A stretch of 64,000 nucleotides of DNA from Treponema bryantii. GTDB lineage: Bacteria > Spirochaetota > Spirochaetia > Treponematales > Treponemataceae. The stretch is taken from positions 62,001 through 126,000 of the forward strand of contig NZ_FORI01000008.1 of NCBI RefSeq assembly GCF_900113965.1, in the 5' to 3' direction. The notes under the pieces are model-generated. The model saw only the letters and a list, made by a program, of their open reading frames with translations, was not told the DNA's origin and did no database searches. The position numbers were made by a program, and so were the translations under genes. This document shows, one piece after another, positions 41,244 through 49,761 of this stretch (positions are counted from its first letter, which is position 1; every line of letters begins with the position of its first letter).

Positions 41244-43757
41244 CTACACCTTTCGCATTCCCATGATAAGTCGGTTTTCGCCGTTTTCCTGAGCAAGAAC
41301 ACATCTTAAGGAAATCTTTACACGTTCGTTATTTATCAAGAGGTGATGACTGCTGATAAATACGCCGTCTTTCTCGATATCCTTCATAATGCATTCTTTA
41401 GTGTGACGGCGCTTAAACTCTTCGCGATCCTCTTCTGCAACAGCATGTTCTGCATTCTTCTGTGTATCTTCAAAAAAGTCCTTACCATTTTTTGAAATAC
41501 CAAGAGAATCAAAGTTCGTACTTCCCTGGAATTCAATATAAGAGTTATCCTCAGGATTAATTACATAAATGCAAAGATAGTCCCCCGAAAGCGCCATAAG
41601 TCTTGAATAAACAAGCTGATTCTGGCGGACCTGAGCAAGAAGCTTCTGTTCTTTTACCTGGGCATCAACATTGCTGACACCAATTATCAGATACTTTTTA
41701 TTTGTGGTCATTTGAACCGCTTTCATATTTACATAATAAGGAATTCCGAATTTCACCAGTCTGTATACATGAACAAAAGTACCGGTTTCTTCAATCTGTT
41801 TAAGAATATTCTCTTTGGTAAATACCTTTATAAAAGCATCTACATCTTCTTCGTAAAGATGAGTTAAGGCATCTAACCTTGCCCGTCTGAAAAATTCATC
41901 TCCATGGCGTTCTGTTGAAAGCTCTTCTTTTGAAGCAATAGATTTGTACTCAATAAATTCATCAGTTTCCAGATTTACATAGTAGAGGCTAAAATAGTCA
42001 CTTGCCAGGGCACGGGCAAGATTGGCGTAAATTTCCCTCTGCTCTGCATCCTTTATAGAAAGAACTGCGGCAACAACAGCACTCGTTTTAGTTACCGGAT
42101 TTTCTTCCATTTTTCTAATAAAATAATGAGCAACAGAACCATCCGGCAAATTTACATCAATAAAGAGTCTTTTTCCTTCTTTTGTTGCCTGTCTCAAAAC
42201 CAGAATAAAACTGGCTCCCGGCCCCTGCATAATAGTTTGAATCGGAACAGCTTCATTTTGCAGGCTGATACCATAATATCTTTCAAAAAACTCATGATAA
42301 GACTGATTATATCTGGTAAATTTTACAGAATCTTCACTTGTCTCAAAAATTACCATTGGTAAAGTACTGAAGAAAGAGTTAAAGCCGTCTTCATTCTGGG
42401 AAATTACAGAAAGGTCGTGAAGGTTTATTCTACCTATAGTCTCACAATAATGAGCTTCATCCGGATTTTCAAAACCAATCTGATTTCCCTTTTCGTATTT
42501 TTCCAAAATCTGCTCAACCGGAATAGGCTTCTGGAAATAATAGCCCTGAATCTTTGAACAGCCTATTTCCATGAGGAACTGAACCTGCTCTTCCGTTTCA
42601 GCACCTTCACAAACAGTATCAACTCCAAGGGCCGAAGCCATACGCATCAATTCAGCAAGAATGATTTTTGCGTTCTTGCCCTTATCCAGCTGACGCATAA
42701 AGCTCATATCAAACTTAATCAAATCAAACTGAATCTGATGCAAAACATCCAGTGAAGAATAACCGCTTCCAAAATCATCCATCCATACAGAAAAACCAAG
42801 CTTTTTAAAGCGGTCAATCTGAAGTTTCATAAACTCAAAATCCTGACCAAGAATGCTTTCGGTAATTTCTATATTTATTTTATTACGTGGGACTCCAGAG
42901 CTGTCTATACGTTTACAGATTTCTTCAACAATATCGCAAACTTCAAAGTCAGAACGCGAAAGGTTAATAGACTGAGAGATCATATAAAAGCCTTTAGAAG
43001 CCATAAACTTCATCTTCTCGAGAACCTGCTCAAGAATGTAAAGATCCACCTTATATATGAGTTTTGCTTCTTCAAGAATAGGTATAAAATCTGCAGGAGA
43101 TAAAAAGCCTTTTACCGGATCTATCCAGCGGGCAAGCGCTTCTTCATCACAGACTCTGCGACTAACGGCACGGACAATTGGCTGATAGTAAACAGTTATC
43201 CAGTGCTCTTCAAGAGCCTTATCAAGATTGTCTATAATATACTGACGTTTTTCGTTTGCCTGAGAAATGGTAATATCATAATAATTATGACCAGATTCAT
43301 TTGACTGGCGGATTGGAGCGCAGGCAAGCTTTGCTCGGTCACAGGCAAGATTAATTCCTACATCTTCTGTTTTAAAAAGATAGACACCAATATGAACGGT
43401 AACTTCTACAATCTGACCTTCAACTTTTACAAGTGCCTTACAATTTTCCAGGAGATTTTGAATTTTATTTTCAATTCCATCTTCTTCTGTTATAGCAGCA
43501 AAATCATCACCACCAATACGGCAGCAGTTAGTATTTCCAAAAAAGTTAATAAGCAGCCCGGCAAAGCTTTTTAATAAGACATTGCCCTGTTCAAAACCAT
43601 ATTCATTATTAAATTTCCTCATACCGTAAAGGTCAAAAAAAAGGATTGCTGCATTTTCTTGTTGTTTCGCCAGCTTGTCTTTTTTTTCAGAAGCAAGACC
43701 CATGAAGTAATTCATATTTGGCAAGCCTGTAAGATAATCTACTAAAGTCACATCCAT
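41244..43757 (-). CDS. EAL-domain c-di-GMP phosphodiesterase with degenerate GGDEF domain
   Basis: An 837-residue signalling protein. Residues 1 to about 150 are a GGDEF domain whose active site is GGDDF (82-86), so cyclase activity is doubtful. Residues about 160-420 are an EAL domain with the signature EALARW, the Mg/base segments NIEITES, DDFGSGYSSLDVL and KFDMSFM, and QGYYFQKP, all consistent with an active phosphodiesterase. The C-terminal half (about 430-837) looks like several PAS-like sensory segments, two of them similar to each other. No membrane helix is seen. TATAAT lies 7 bases before the ATG. It splits the suf cluster on the opposite strand. Confidence 0.88.
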   Translation of the reverse strand: MDVTLVDYLTGLPNMNYFMGLASEKKDKLAKQQENAAILFFDLYGMRKFNNEYGFEQGNVLLKSFAGLLINFFGNTNCCRIGGDDFAAITEEDGIENKIQNLLENCKALVKVEGQIVEVTVHIGVYLFKTEDVGINLACDRAKLACAPIRQSNESGHNYYDITISQANEKRQYIIDNLDKALEEHWITVYYQPIVRAVSRRVCDEEALARWIDPVKGFLSPADFIPILEEAKLIYKVDLYILEQVLEKMKFMASKGFYMISQSINLSRSDFEVCDIVEEICKRIDSSGVPRNKINIEITESILGQDFEFMKLQIDRFKKLGFSVWMDDFGSGYSSLDVLHQIQFDLIKFDMSFMRQLDKGKNAKIILAELMRMASALGVDTVCEGAETEEQVQFLMEIGCSKIQGYYFQKPIPVEQILEKYEKGNQIGFENPDEAHYCETIGRINLHDLSVISQNEDGFNSFFSTLPMVIFETSEDSVKFTRYNQSYHEFFERYYGISLQNEAVPIQTIMQGPGASFILVLRQATKEGKRLFIDVNLPDGSVAHYFIRKMEENPVTKTSAVVAAVLSIKDAEQREIYANLARALASDYFSLYYVNLETDEFIEYKSIASKEELSTERHGDEFFRRARLDALTHLYEEDVDAFIKVFTKENILKQIEETGTFVHVYRLVKFGIPYYVNMKAVQMTTNKKYLIIGVSNVDAQVKEQKLLAQVRQNQLVYSRLMALSGDYLCIYVINPEDNSYIEFQGSTNFDSLGISKNGKDFFEDTQKNAEHAVAEEDREEFKRRHTKECIMKDIEKDGVFISSHHLLINNERVKISLRCVLAQENGENRLIMGMRKV

Positions 43758-43845
43758 ACATTCTATTATAAACCATAAAATGCAAAGTTCAAAACTTTTT
43801 AGATATACTAGAAAAATACCTATAATTATGGTAGATTATTGCCGT

Positions 43846-44946
43846 ATGAATAACACAAATACTACATCCGCAGAAAATGCGGCTATTGATATAAACCCAA
43901 TTCCATATCTTACCTGGACCTGGCTTAAGATAAACAAGGATTCAGTTTCTTATGATTTTAACCTTTCAGAAAAACAGGGAATTGATGTTCAGCTCCCGGA
44001 AGGCATAAAAGTAAGTTCTGGTAAATCTATTGAATCCCAGCTTTCTGAGCCTAAATTTTCTATTGGAGACCAAGCTGCTAAACTTATCAGCGATACAGCT
44101 TCTGAAGGCAAAATCTATACAATAGAAAAAAGCGCAGACCAGCCTCTTATCATCAGAATCAAGCTGGATTCAAACTCTGCCACACATCAGATTATTCATG
44201 CAAAGGCAGGAATTTCTGCTAATATCATCATCGTTTATGACGGGTGGTTGAGTAGCCCGGAGGGCGTATCGAAACCACAAGTACTTTCCGGCGTTATCAC
44301 AAAAGTTTACGCAGAAGATGATACAAAACTTCACATTTCAAAGGTTCAGCTTTGCGGTAAAACAGTAAATCAGATTGATGACACTGCTGTAGTTTGTGGA
44401 GAACGTGCAAAGGTAAGCCTTACCCAGATTGAACTCGGAGCCTCACATATTGACGCAGGCTTCCACGCTACCCTCGAAGGCTACCAGTCTTCTTTCTATT
44501 CTGACACAGCCTATATCTGTCAGGAAAATCAGTACCTGGATATGAATCAGGTTGTAGTTCACAAGGGAAAGAAAACAGTCTGCGACATGAAGACTCACGG
44601 AACTGCAAAGGACGAATCAAGTAAGACCTACCGCGGTACAATTGATATGGTAAAAGGCTGTGCAGGTTCAGTTGGAAATGAAATTGAAACAACCCTGCTC
44701 CTTTCTCCAAAAGCAGTAGTCAAAGCTGCACCAATCATTCTCTGCGGAGAAGAAGATATTTCTGCGGAACACGGTTCTACAATCGGAAAACTTTCTAACG
44801 AAATGCTCTTTTACATGAACAGCCGTGGCATAGACCAGAAGACAGCAGAAGAACTGCTCACAAATGCAAAAGTCACTGCGGCTGCTGCAACAATAGAAGA
44901 CGAAGAGATTAAAAACGAGATTCTGGAGTATCTCAATGGAAAATAA
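43846..44946 (+). CDS. sufD: Fe-S cluster assembly protein SufD
   Basis: A 366-residue partner of SufB in the SufBCD scaffold. The C-terminal region is typical (LCGEEDISAEHGSTIGKLSNEMLFYMNSRGID), with the His of the conserved HGST/GKL segment; the N-terminal part is more diverged and shorter than usual. I choose the ATG at 43846; the open frame runs back to 43780 but no good start lies there. The protein contains a 12-codon insert (GWLSSPEGVSKP) from a palindromic repeat at 44243-44278. It overlaps sufS by 11 bases, so the two are coupled. Confidence 0.87.
   Translation: MNNTNTTSAENAAIDINPIPYLTWTWLKINKDSVSYDFNLSEKQGIDVQLPEGIKVSSGKSIESQLSEPKFSIGDQAAKLISDTASEGKIYTIEKSADQPLIIRIKLDSNSATHQIIHAKAGISANIIIVYDGWLSSPEGVSKPQVLSGVITKVYAEDDTKLHISKVQLCGKTVNQIDDTAVVCGERAKVSLTQIELGASHIDAGFHATLEGYQSSFYSDTAYICQENQYLDMNQVVVHKGKKTVCDMKTHGTAKDESSKTYRGTIDMVKGCAGSVGNEIETTLLLSPKAVVKAAPIILCGEEDISAEHGSTIGKLSNEMLFYMNSRGIDQKTAEELLTNAKVTAAAATIEDEEIKNEILEYLNGK
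44243..44278. repeat. Family A palindrome in frame inside sufD
   Basis: A 36-base copy, with arms GGTGGTTGAGTAG and CGTATCGAAACCAC around CCCGGAGGG. Twelve codons long, read as part of SufD with no frame change, between the strand ending IIVYD and the strand VLSGVITKVYAE. The sibling copies at 20978-21070 and 34481-34575 lie outside genes. Confidence 0.9.
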
Positions 44947-46180
44947 ATACAGAAAAGACTTTCCTTTTTTCAAAGCAATAGATGAAAACGAGGCCGGCGA
45001 AAACAAGGGACTTATATATTTTGATACTGCGGCTACTGCCCAGCGTCCGTTCATTGTACTTAATGCAATGACACACTTTTACGCTACAGAAAACGCAAAT
45101 CCATTGCGTGGTCTTTATTCTTTAAGCGAGCGCGCCACAATGGCATACGAAAACGCCCGCGACACAGTTGCAAAATTCATAAATGCCCGCGAAGCCGCAG
45201 AAATCGTCTTTACCCGTAATGCCAGCGAGAGCCTGAATCTTGTAGCTTACAGCTGGGGACTCAATAACCTTAAGGAAGGCGACGAAATCTGTGTTTCAAT
45301 CATGGAGCACCACTCAAATATTGTTCCCTGGCAGATGGTCTGCAAAAAGACAGGCGCAAAACTTGTATTTCTTGAATGCGATAAAGAGACAGGAATTATA
45401 AGTGATGAAGAAATTGCTTCAAAGATCGGCCCACGAACAAAGATTGTTTCCATTGTACACGTAAGCAATGTATTAGGCGTTACTAATCCTGTGAAAAAAC
45501 TTGGCGAGGCAGCTCATGCTGTCGGCGCTATTTTTATAGTGGACGGAGCTCAGTCTGCCCCACATATGAAGGTAGATGTACAGGAAATTAATGCAGATTT
45601 CTTTGCAATGAGCGGTCACAAGCTCTGCGGTCCTATGGGAATCGGCGCTCTTTACGGTAAGCGTGCCCTCCTCGAAGAAATGGATCCTTTCCTCCGCGGC
45701 GGCGAAATGATTGAATACGTTACCCGCGAGAAAGCAACCTGGGCAGAAGTTCCTCACAAGTTTGAAGCCGGAACTGTAAGTGCCGGAGACGCAGTTGGAA
45801 TGGCTGCCGCTATCCGTTACATTCAGAGCATCGGTCTTGAAAACATTGAAAAGCACGATGCTGAACTTGCATGCAGAATTATTGAAGGAATGAAAAACAT
45901 TCCTCATATAAATATCATTGGACCAAAAGACGGCAACAAGCGCTGTGGAATCGTAACCTTCACAGTTGATGGAGTTCATCCTCACGATGTTGCAACACTT
46001 CTTTCTGAAGAGCACATTGCAATCCGTGCCGGCCATCACTGTGCACAGCCACTTGGCCAGTATCTTGGTCAGACAGCAACAGCACGCGCAAGCTTATACT
46101 TTTACAATACCGAAGAAGAAGTAGACTGCTTCCTTGAAAAGATTGCAAAGCTCCGCGAATGGAGTGGATTTAAAGACTAG
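44936..46180 (+). CDS. sufS: Cysteine desulfurase SufS
   Basis: A 414-residue PLP enzyme that supplies sulfur from cysteine. Motifs are YFDTAATAQRPFIVLNAM, FTRNASESLNLVAYSWG, IMEHHSNIVPWQ, the PLP-Lys in MSGHKLCGPMGIGALYG and the catalytic Cys in IRAGHHCAQPLGQYL. The group II (SufS) pattern fits pairing with SufU rather than SufE. It overlaps sufD by 11 bases and is followed by a small GNAT gene and sufU. Confidence 0.96.
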   Translation: MENKYRKDFPFFKAIDENEAGENKGLIYFDTAATAQRPFIVLNAMTHFYATENANPLRGLYSLSERATMAYENARDTVAKFINAREAAEIVFTRNASESLNLVAYSWGLNNLKEGDEICVSIMEHHSNIVPWQMVCKKTGAKLVFLECDKETGIISDEEIASKIGPRTKIVSIVHVSNVLGVTNPVKKLGEAAHAVGAIFIVDGAQSAPHMKVDVQEINADFFAMSGHKLCGPMGIGALYGKRALLEEMDPFLRGGEMIEYVTREKATWAEVPHKFEAGTVSAGDAVGMAAAIRYIQSIGLENIEKHDAELACRIIEGMKNIPHINIIGPKDGNKRCGIVTFTVDGVHPHDVATLLSEEHIAIRAGHHCAQPLGQYLGQTATARASLYFYNTEEEVDCFLEKIAKLREWSGFKD

Positions 46181-46186
46181 GAGAAA

Positions 46187-46594
46187 ATGAATCTAAGTTA
46201 TCGTATATTAGATTGTCATATCTTTGAATCTTACATGGCTATGGAAGGCTGGGAGAGTTTTCCGCTTCTAAAATCATATACCACAGACGGTGAATTTTCT
46301 TTTCTCTTAAAAGACTGTCAGTTTATGATTTTTGACTACAAGCCTTCAGATGGTCTTTTGAAGGCTGTCTGCATTTACAGAAAAATCTGCGACACACTTT
46401 CAATAGAACTTTTTGAAGTGAACAAAGATTACAGACAGCTTGGAATTGGCACTTACGCCATGGAAAGGCTGATGATTGAAACTGGCGCAAAAACAGTGTA
46501 TCTTGATGCAAAGAACGCAAATGCAGAAATCTTCTGGAAAAACATCGGAATGAAGAAAATCGATAACCAGACCTTCTGCCTGGAGACCTTATAA
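46187..46594 (+). CDS. GNAT-family acetyltransferase in the suf cluster
   Basis: A 135-residue protein. The segment VNKDYRQLGIGTYAMERLMIETG is the acetyl-CoA motif (R-x-x-G-x-G), followed by TVYLDAKNANAEIFWKNIGMKK. Start with AGGAG, 6 bases after sufS. Its role is unknown; position between sufS and sufU may be chance or may reflect a task linked to Fe-S synthesis. The stop codon TAA is also the first bases of a palindromic repeat. Confidence 0.78.
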   Translation: MNLSYRILDCHIFESYMAMEGWESFPLLKSYTTDGEFSFLLKDCQFMIFDYKPSDGLLKAVCIYRKICDTLSIELFEVNKDYRQLGIGTYAMERLMIETGAKTVYLDAKNANAEIFWKNIGMKKIDNQTFCLETL

Positions 46595-46675
46595 TCGAAA
46601 ATCCGTTAAAAAACGAGCCGAAAGGGTCGTTTTAGGATTATCGAAAGACAGGTCAGAGCGAGATTTATCGAGCGA
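46592..46675. repeat. Family D repeat between the GNAT gene and sufU
   Basis: Starts at the GNAT stop and reads TAATCGAAAATCCGTTAAAA, then a GACC-type hairpin loop, then TTTTAGGATTATCGAAAGA and GGTCAGAG. The same two conserved blocks, with a different middle, occur reverse-complemented at 53417-53512. Its arms (CGAAAATCC/GGATTATCG and AAACGA/TCGTTT) form a hairpin. It lies 17 bases before the sufU start. Confidence 0.8.
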
Positions 46676-46692
46676 CAATACGGAGATTTTAT

Positions 46693-47121
46693 ATGGACAC
46701 AAAGGAACTATACAGAGAAATCTTAAACGAACACAATATAAACCCAACACACAAAACAGATATGGACTCACCTACCTTCTGTCTTGAAGGTGTAAACCCT
46801 AGCTGCGGTGACCAGATTACCCTTCAGATGAAGCTAGATGAAAACAATGTAATTACAGATGCAAGTTTTACAGGAAGCGGCTGTGCAATCAGCCAGGCCT
46901 CAGTTGATATGATGGCAGATCTCGTAATCGGAAAAACAAAGGACGAAGCACTCGCTCTTGCTGATATTTTTGACAGAATGATTAAGAGTGAAGTTACAGA
47001 AGAAGATTTAGAGCGCCTCGACGAAGCTGCTGCCCTTCAGGACATTTCCCACATGCCTGCCCGTGTAAAATGCGCAATGCTCGGCTGGCGAACCATGAAG
47101 GAAATGCTGGGAGCAAAATAA
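46693..47121 (+). CDS. sufU: Fe-S scaffold / sulfur relay protein SufU
   Basis: A 142-residue IscU-like protein. The three conserved Cys are present (Cys38 in NPSCGDQI with Asp40, Cys64 in GSGCAISQAS, Cys127 in RVKCAMLGW), and the extended loop of SufU (about 80-110) is present. SufU accepts sulfur from SufS. Start with GGAG 8 bases upstream. Its stop is directly followed by two family A palindromes. Last gene of the suf block. Confidence 0.95.
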   Translation: MDTKELYREILNEHNINPTHKTDMDSPTFCLEGVNPSCGDQITLQMKLDENNVITDASFTGSGCAISQASVDMMADLVIGKTKDEALALADIFDRMIKSEVTEEDLERLDEAAALQDISHMPARVKCAMLGWRTMKEMLGAK

Positions 47122-47198
47122 GGTGGTTTCGATACGGCCTTCGGCCTACTCAACCACCGGTGGTTGAGTGCTCGCGAAGCGAGTGTATCGAAACCACC
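47122..47198. repeat. Two inverted family A palindromes after sufU
   Basis: Copies at 47122-47158 and 47159-47198 in head-to-head orientation, starting on the base after the sufU stop. Each has GGTGGTTGAG and ATCGAAACCACC arms and an inner stem (GGCCTTCGGCC; CTCGCGAAGCGAG). Confidence 0.9.
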
Positions 47199-47241
47199 CC
47201 TTGATTCAAACTACAATTTATGATATATTTAATATCACTTC

Positions 47242-47315
47242 GGCGCTTTAGCTCAGCTGGATAGAGCAACTGCCTTCTAAGCAGTAGGTCGACAGTTCGA
47301 TTCTGCCAAGCGTCA
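47242..47315 (+). tRNA. tRNA-Arg (anticodon UCU)
   Basis: A 74-base cloverleaf. The acceptor stem pairs GGCGCTT with AAGCGTC (one G-U), the D-arm is GCTCAGCTGGATAGAGC, and the anticodon loop CTTCTAA between ACTGC and GCAGT shows UCU. The T-arm is GACAG-TTCGATT-CTGCC, which has one A-C mismatch. No CCA is encoded. A terminator follows 3 bases later. Confidence 0.95.
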
Positions 47316-47318
47316 CTT

Positions 47319-47350
47319 AAAGACTTCCTGATTAGGAAGTCTTTTTTTTA
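47319..47350. terminator. Intrinsic terminator after tRNA-Arg
   Basis: A perfect 9-bp stem AGACTTCCT (47321-47329) and AGGAAGTCT (47334-47342) with loop GATT, followed by a run of T. It overlaps the stop of the convergent lipoprotein gene and may serve both strands. Confidence 0.9.
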
Positions 47351-48082
47351 TTCTGCAGAAATACGTACAGAACCAAGATATAAAATATTACTGTATATTG
47401 GAGAATAAGTAGAATCCTGGCCAATTGCAAGTGCAAACAAACTTACATACCAGTAATTATCAGATGAAGAACCGCTGTCACTTACATCAACGTCTCCAGA
47501 TTTTGGTCTTAAGTCGGCTGCAATTGTTGAAAAATTAAAAGAAGGTTTATTAGAAAGATTTCTTACAGGAATTACGCGTGAACCGCTTCCGTAAATATTA
47601 TCGTTATTAACTGTAATCTGAGCAGGATAAGTAGAAGTATAGTCACTGAGTCTTATATATACCTTATCATCACTTCCATCTGATGGAATAAGTACACTTA
47701 CATCATCATGCCCTGCACCACGCAATGGCTGATATCTGTAACTGGTTATCAGTTTTTCTGCTGCATTAGAAGAGGACTGATCTCTGCTTGCCAGATTTTC
47801 CAGATCATTAACTTCAGAATCAAGTCTTGCTGATGATTTATAGATTTTATAATAAACATCAGTACCAAGGAACTTTATTGACTCATATTCTTTATCTGTT
47901 GTGTAAAACTCAAAATAAGATGTTGCAAAATCAATGGCACCATGTTCAGGTTTATGAACTACATTAGTAGGTGCATCTAATACATAAAACGTGTCCAGCC
48001 CACAAGCAGTGTTAAATAAAATAAGGTATCCTGTAAAAATTAAAGAAAACAATAGTCTTTTTCTACAGAATACCTTATTCAT
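47348..48082 (-). CDS. Hypothetical lipoprotein
   Basis: A 244-residue protein without a recognisable domain. The N-terminus is a basic, hydrophobic signal (MNKVFCRKRLLFSLIF) with a lipobox-like NTAC at about 22-25, so it is probably a lipoprotein. The rest is rich in Ser, Tyr and Asp, predicted mostly beta. The start is the ATG at 48082, as the earlier in-frame start would be a TTG. It follows the TPR gene by 22 bases and may be cotranscribed with it. Confidence 0.7.
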   Translation of the reverse strand: MNKVFCRKRLLFSLIFTGYLILFNTACGLDTFYVLDAPTNVVHKPEHGAIDFATSYFEFYTTDKEYESIKFLGTDVYYKIYKSSARLDSEVNDLENLASRDQSSSNAAEKLITSYRYQPLRGAGHDDVSVLIPSDGSDDKVYIRLSDYTSTYPAQITVNNDNIYGSGSRVIPVRNLSNKPSFNFSTIAADLRPKSGDVDVSDSGSSSDNYWYVSLFALAIGQDSTYSPIYSNILYLGSVRISAE

Positions 48083-48104
48083 ATATATCAAATTTCAGAA
48101 TGGA

Positions 48105-48779
48105 TTATTCGATTTTTCCGTCTTTCTTAAGAGCGATGAGTCTTGATTTTGCAAGATTAGCCCATGCATCTCCAGAGAAAGAATCGTTGAGCTCTGTATA
48201 AGTAGCAGCAGCATCAGCATAGTTACCATTTGCTTCAAGCAAACGTGCGTAGCTGAACATTGCATGTGTTCTCATTACAAAGTTCTTGTTATCTGCAGCA
48301 AGCTTATAGTAAGCAGTTGCATCTGCGTTGTTACCTGTTTCTTCAGAGCAAACAGCAAGATTGAAGTAGCACAAAGGAGCAATATAAGACTTCTTTGATT
48401 TTTCTGCTGCTGCCTTCCAGAAGTCTGCAGACTCTGCATATTTCTTCTGCTGATAAGCAATATCAGCACAAAGCATATTTGCACGAGCACCTACAATACC
48501 ACCCTTTGAAGTGTAAGCAGAAGCTTTTTCCATTGCTGTATTAAGTCTTGCAGTAATTTCTGAATCACTAAGAGAAGAACTCTTATCAGTCAACTCAAAA
48601 GTAATTTCATCAATAGCCTGCAAACCTTTTACTTTATTATTGTTTGCTATAGAAGCACAAACTACATATCCAATAAGAAGACATACAAGAACAATAAGAA
48701 TAGTAATAAATACAGTCTTGCGCTTCTCAATAAATCCTGCGAGTTTTTTGCTTGCAGTTACTTCCTCATAATCTGCCAT
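48105..48779 (-). CDS. Membrane-anchored TPR protein
   Basis: A 224-residue protein with one membrane helix (residues about 20-42, VFITILIVLVCLLIGYVVCAS) and a C-terminal helical-repeat region of TPR type (ADIAYQQKKYAESADFWKAAAEKS, ICYF..., GNNADATAYYKLAADN, LLEANGNYADAAATYTEL). The organisation resembles the YfgM-like TPR proteins that act near the Sec translocon, but this is only a resemblance. GAGG lies upstream of the start. Confidence 0.75.
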   Translation of the reverse strand: MADYEEVTASKKLAGFIEKRKTVFITILIVLVCLLIGYVVCASIANNNKVKGLQAIDEITFELTDKSSSLSDSEITARLNTAMEKASAYTSKGGIVGARANMLCADIAYQQKKYAESADFWKAAAEKSKKSYIAPLCYFNLAVCSEETGNNADATAYYKLAADNKNFVMRTHAMFSYARLLEANGNYADAAATYTELNDSFSGDAWANLAKSRLIALKKDGKIE

Positions 48780-48822
48780 TTTATATAAACCTCAATTTAT
48801 AAAAATATTTTTTCTAATTATC

Positions 48823-49740
48823 TTATTGCCGGTCAATATGAAGCTCATTCATAAGGCGAATAACGTAAGTTCTCTGTATTCCAAGAACCGCTGCAGCCTT
48901 AGTCTGGTTCCAGCCGTTTTCAGAAAGAATTCTTATGATGTATTCACGCTTAAAGGCATCTACTGCAGTTTTCAGCGATTTATCACCACCGTCTTTTCCT
49001 ACAGCTTCAACAGTTTCTCCTACAGCAGGTGTTCCAAGCATAAAGCCAAGATCACTTTCATTTATTACAGGAGGCTTTCCTACAATAAACGCACGCTGTA
49101 CGGCATTAATAAGCTCATCAGCATTCCCCTGCCAGAAGCTCGAAAGCATTGCTGCCTTTGCACCTTCAGAAAACTCAGTAAATCCAAGTCCAGACTTTCT
49201 GCTGAAACGCATTAAATAAGCCTGTGCAATTGGTATGATATCTTCTGTTCTCTGGCGGAGCGGCGGAACATTAAGAACCACCGTACTGAGCCTTGAATAA
49301 AGCTCAGATATAAAAGCATCCGATGAAACTGATTCTTCAATCGGACGCTCTGCTGCACATATTATTTTCAGGTTAAGATTTTTTTCAGTCTGTTTCTTAA
49401 TCATTTCAAGAAAGGCAGACTGCACAGGCTTTGAAAGCACATCTACGGCATATACAAATAAAGTAACACGCTGTCCGTAGGAAATCATTTGACTGACAGT
49501 TTTGAAGCTGTCAATAATCTGTGCTTCTGTAAAAGACCTGCAATTTATCTCGAAAAAATAACCGGCACCAAAAGATTTAGCTGCGGCAGAATGGATGTGT
49601 TGAGCGATGAGACGTCGGCCTGACCCTTTCTCGCCAACCAATAACACCGAAGCGTTGTTTTGAGATAGGGTCTGCACCAACGTGCTGATTTCCTTTGCAA
49701 AACTGCTTTGCCCCGCAAAAGGAGTTACTTTCTTTTCCAT
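48823..49740 (-). CDS. Sigma54-activator-like AAA+ regulator lacking GAFTGA
   Basis: A 305-residue protein with an AAA+ core and a C-terminal Fis-type helix-turn-helix. Walker A is LLVGEKGSGRRLIAQHIHSAA, a diverged Walker B-like strand is RVTLFVYAVDVLSK, and the NVPPLRQRTEDIIPIAQ and FWQGNADELINAVQRA segments match bacterial enhancer-binding proteins. The Fis-like end is NQTKAAAVLGIQRTYVIRLMNEL. The GAFTGA loop that contacts sigma54 is absent: the region between FFEINCRSF and the second segment is short. It may regulate without sigma54. Start placed at the ATG at 49740. Confidence 0.78.
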   Translation of the reverse strand: MEKKVTPFAGQSSFAKEISTLVQTLSQNNASVLLVGEKGSGRRLIAQHIHSAAAKSFGAGYFFEINCRSFTEAQIIDSFKTVSQMISYGQRVTLFVYAVDVLSKPVQSAFLEMIKKQTEKNLNLKIICAAERPIEESVSSDAFISELYSRLSTVVLNVPPLRQRTEDIIPIAQAYLMRFSRKSGLGFTEFSEGAKAAMLSSFWQGNADELINAVQRAFIVGKPPVINESDLGFMLGTPAVGETVEAVGKDGGDKSLKTAVDAFKREYIIRILSENGWNQTKAAAVLGIQRTYVIRLMNELHIDRQ

Positions 49741-49761
49741 TCCCACCGCAAACTATTCTAA

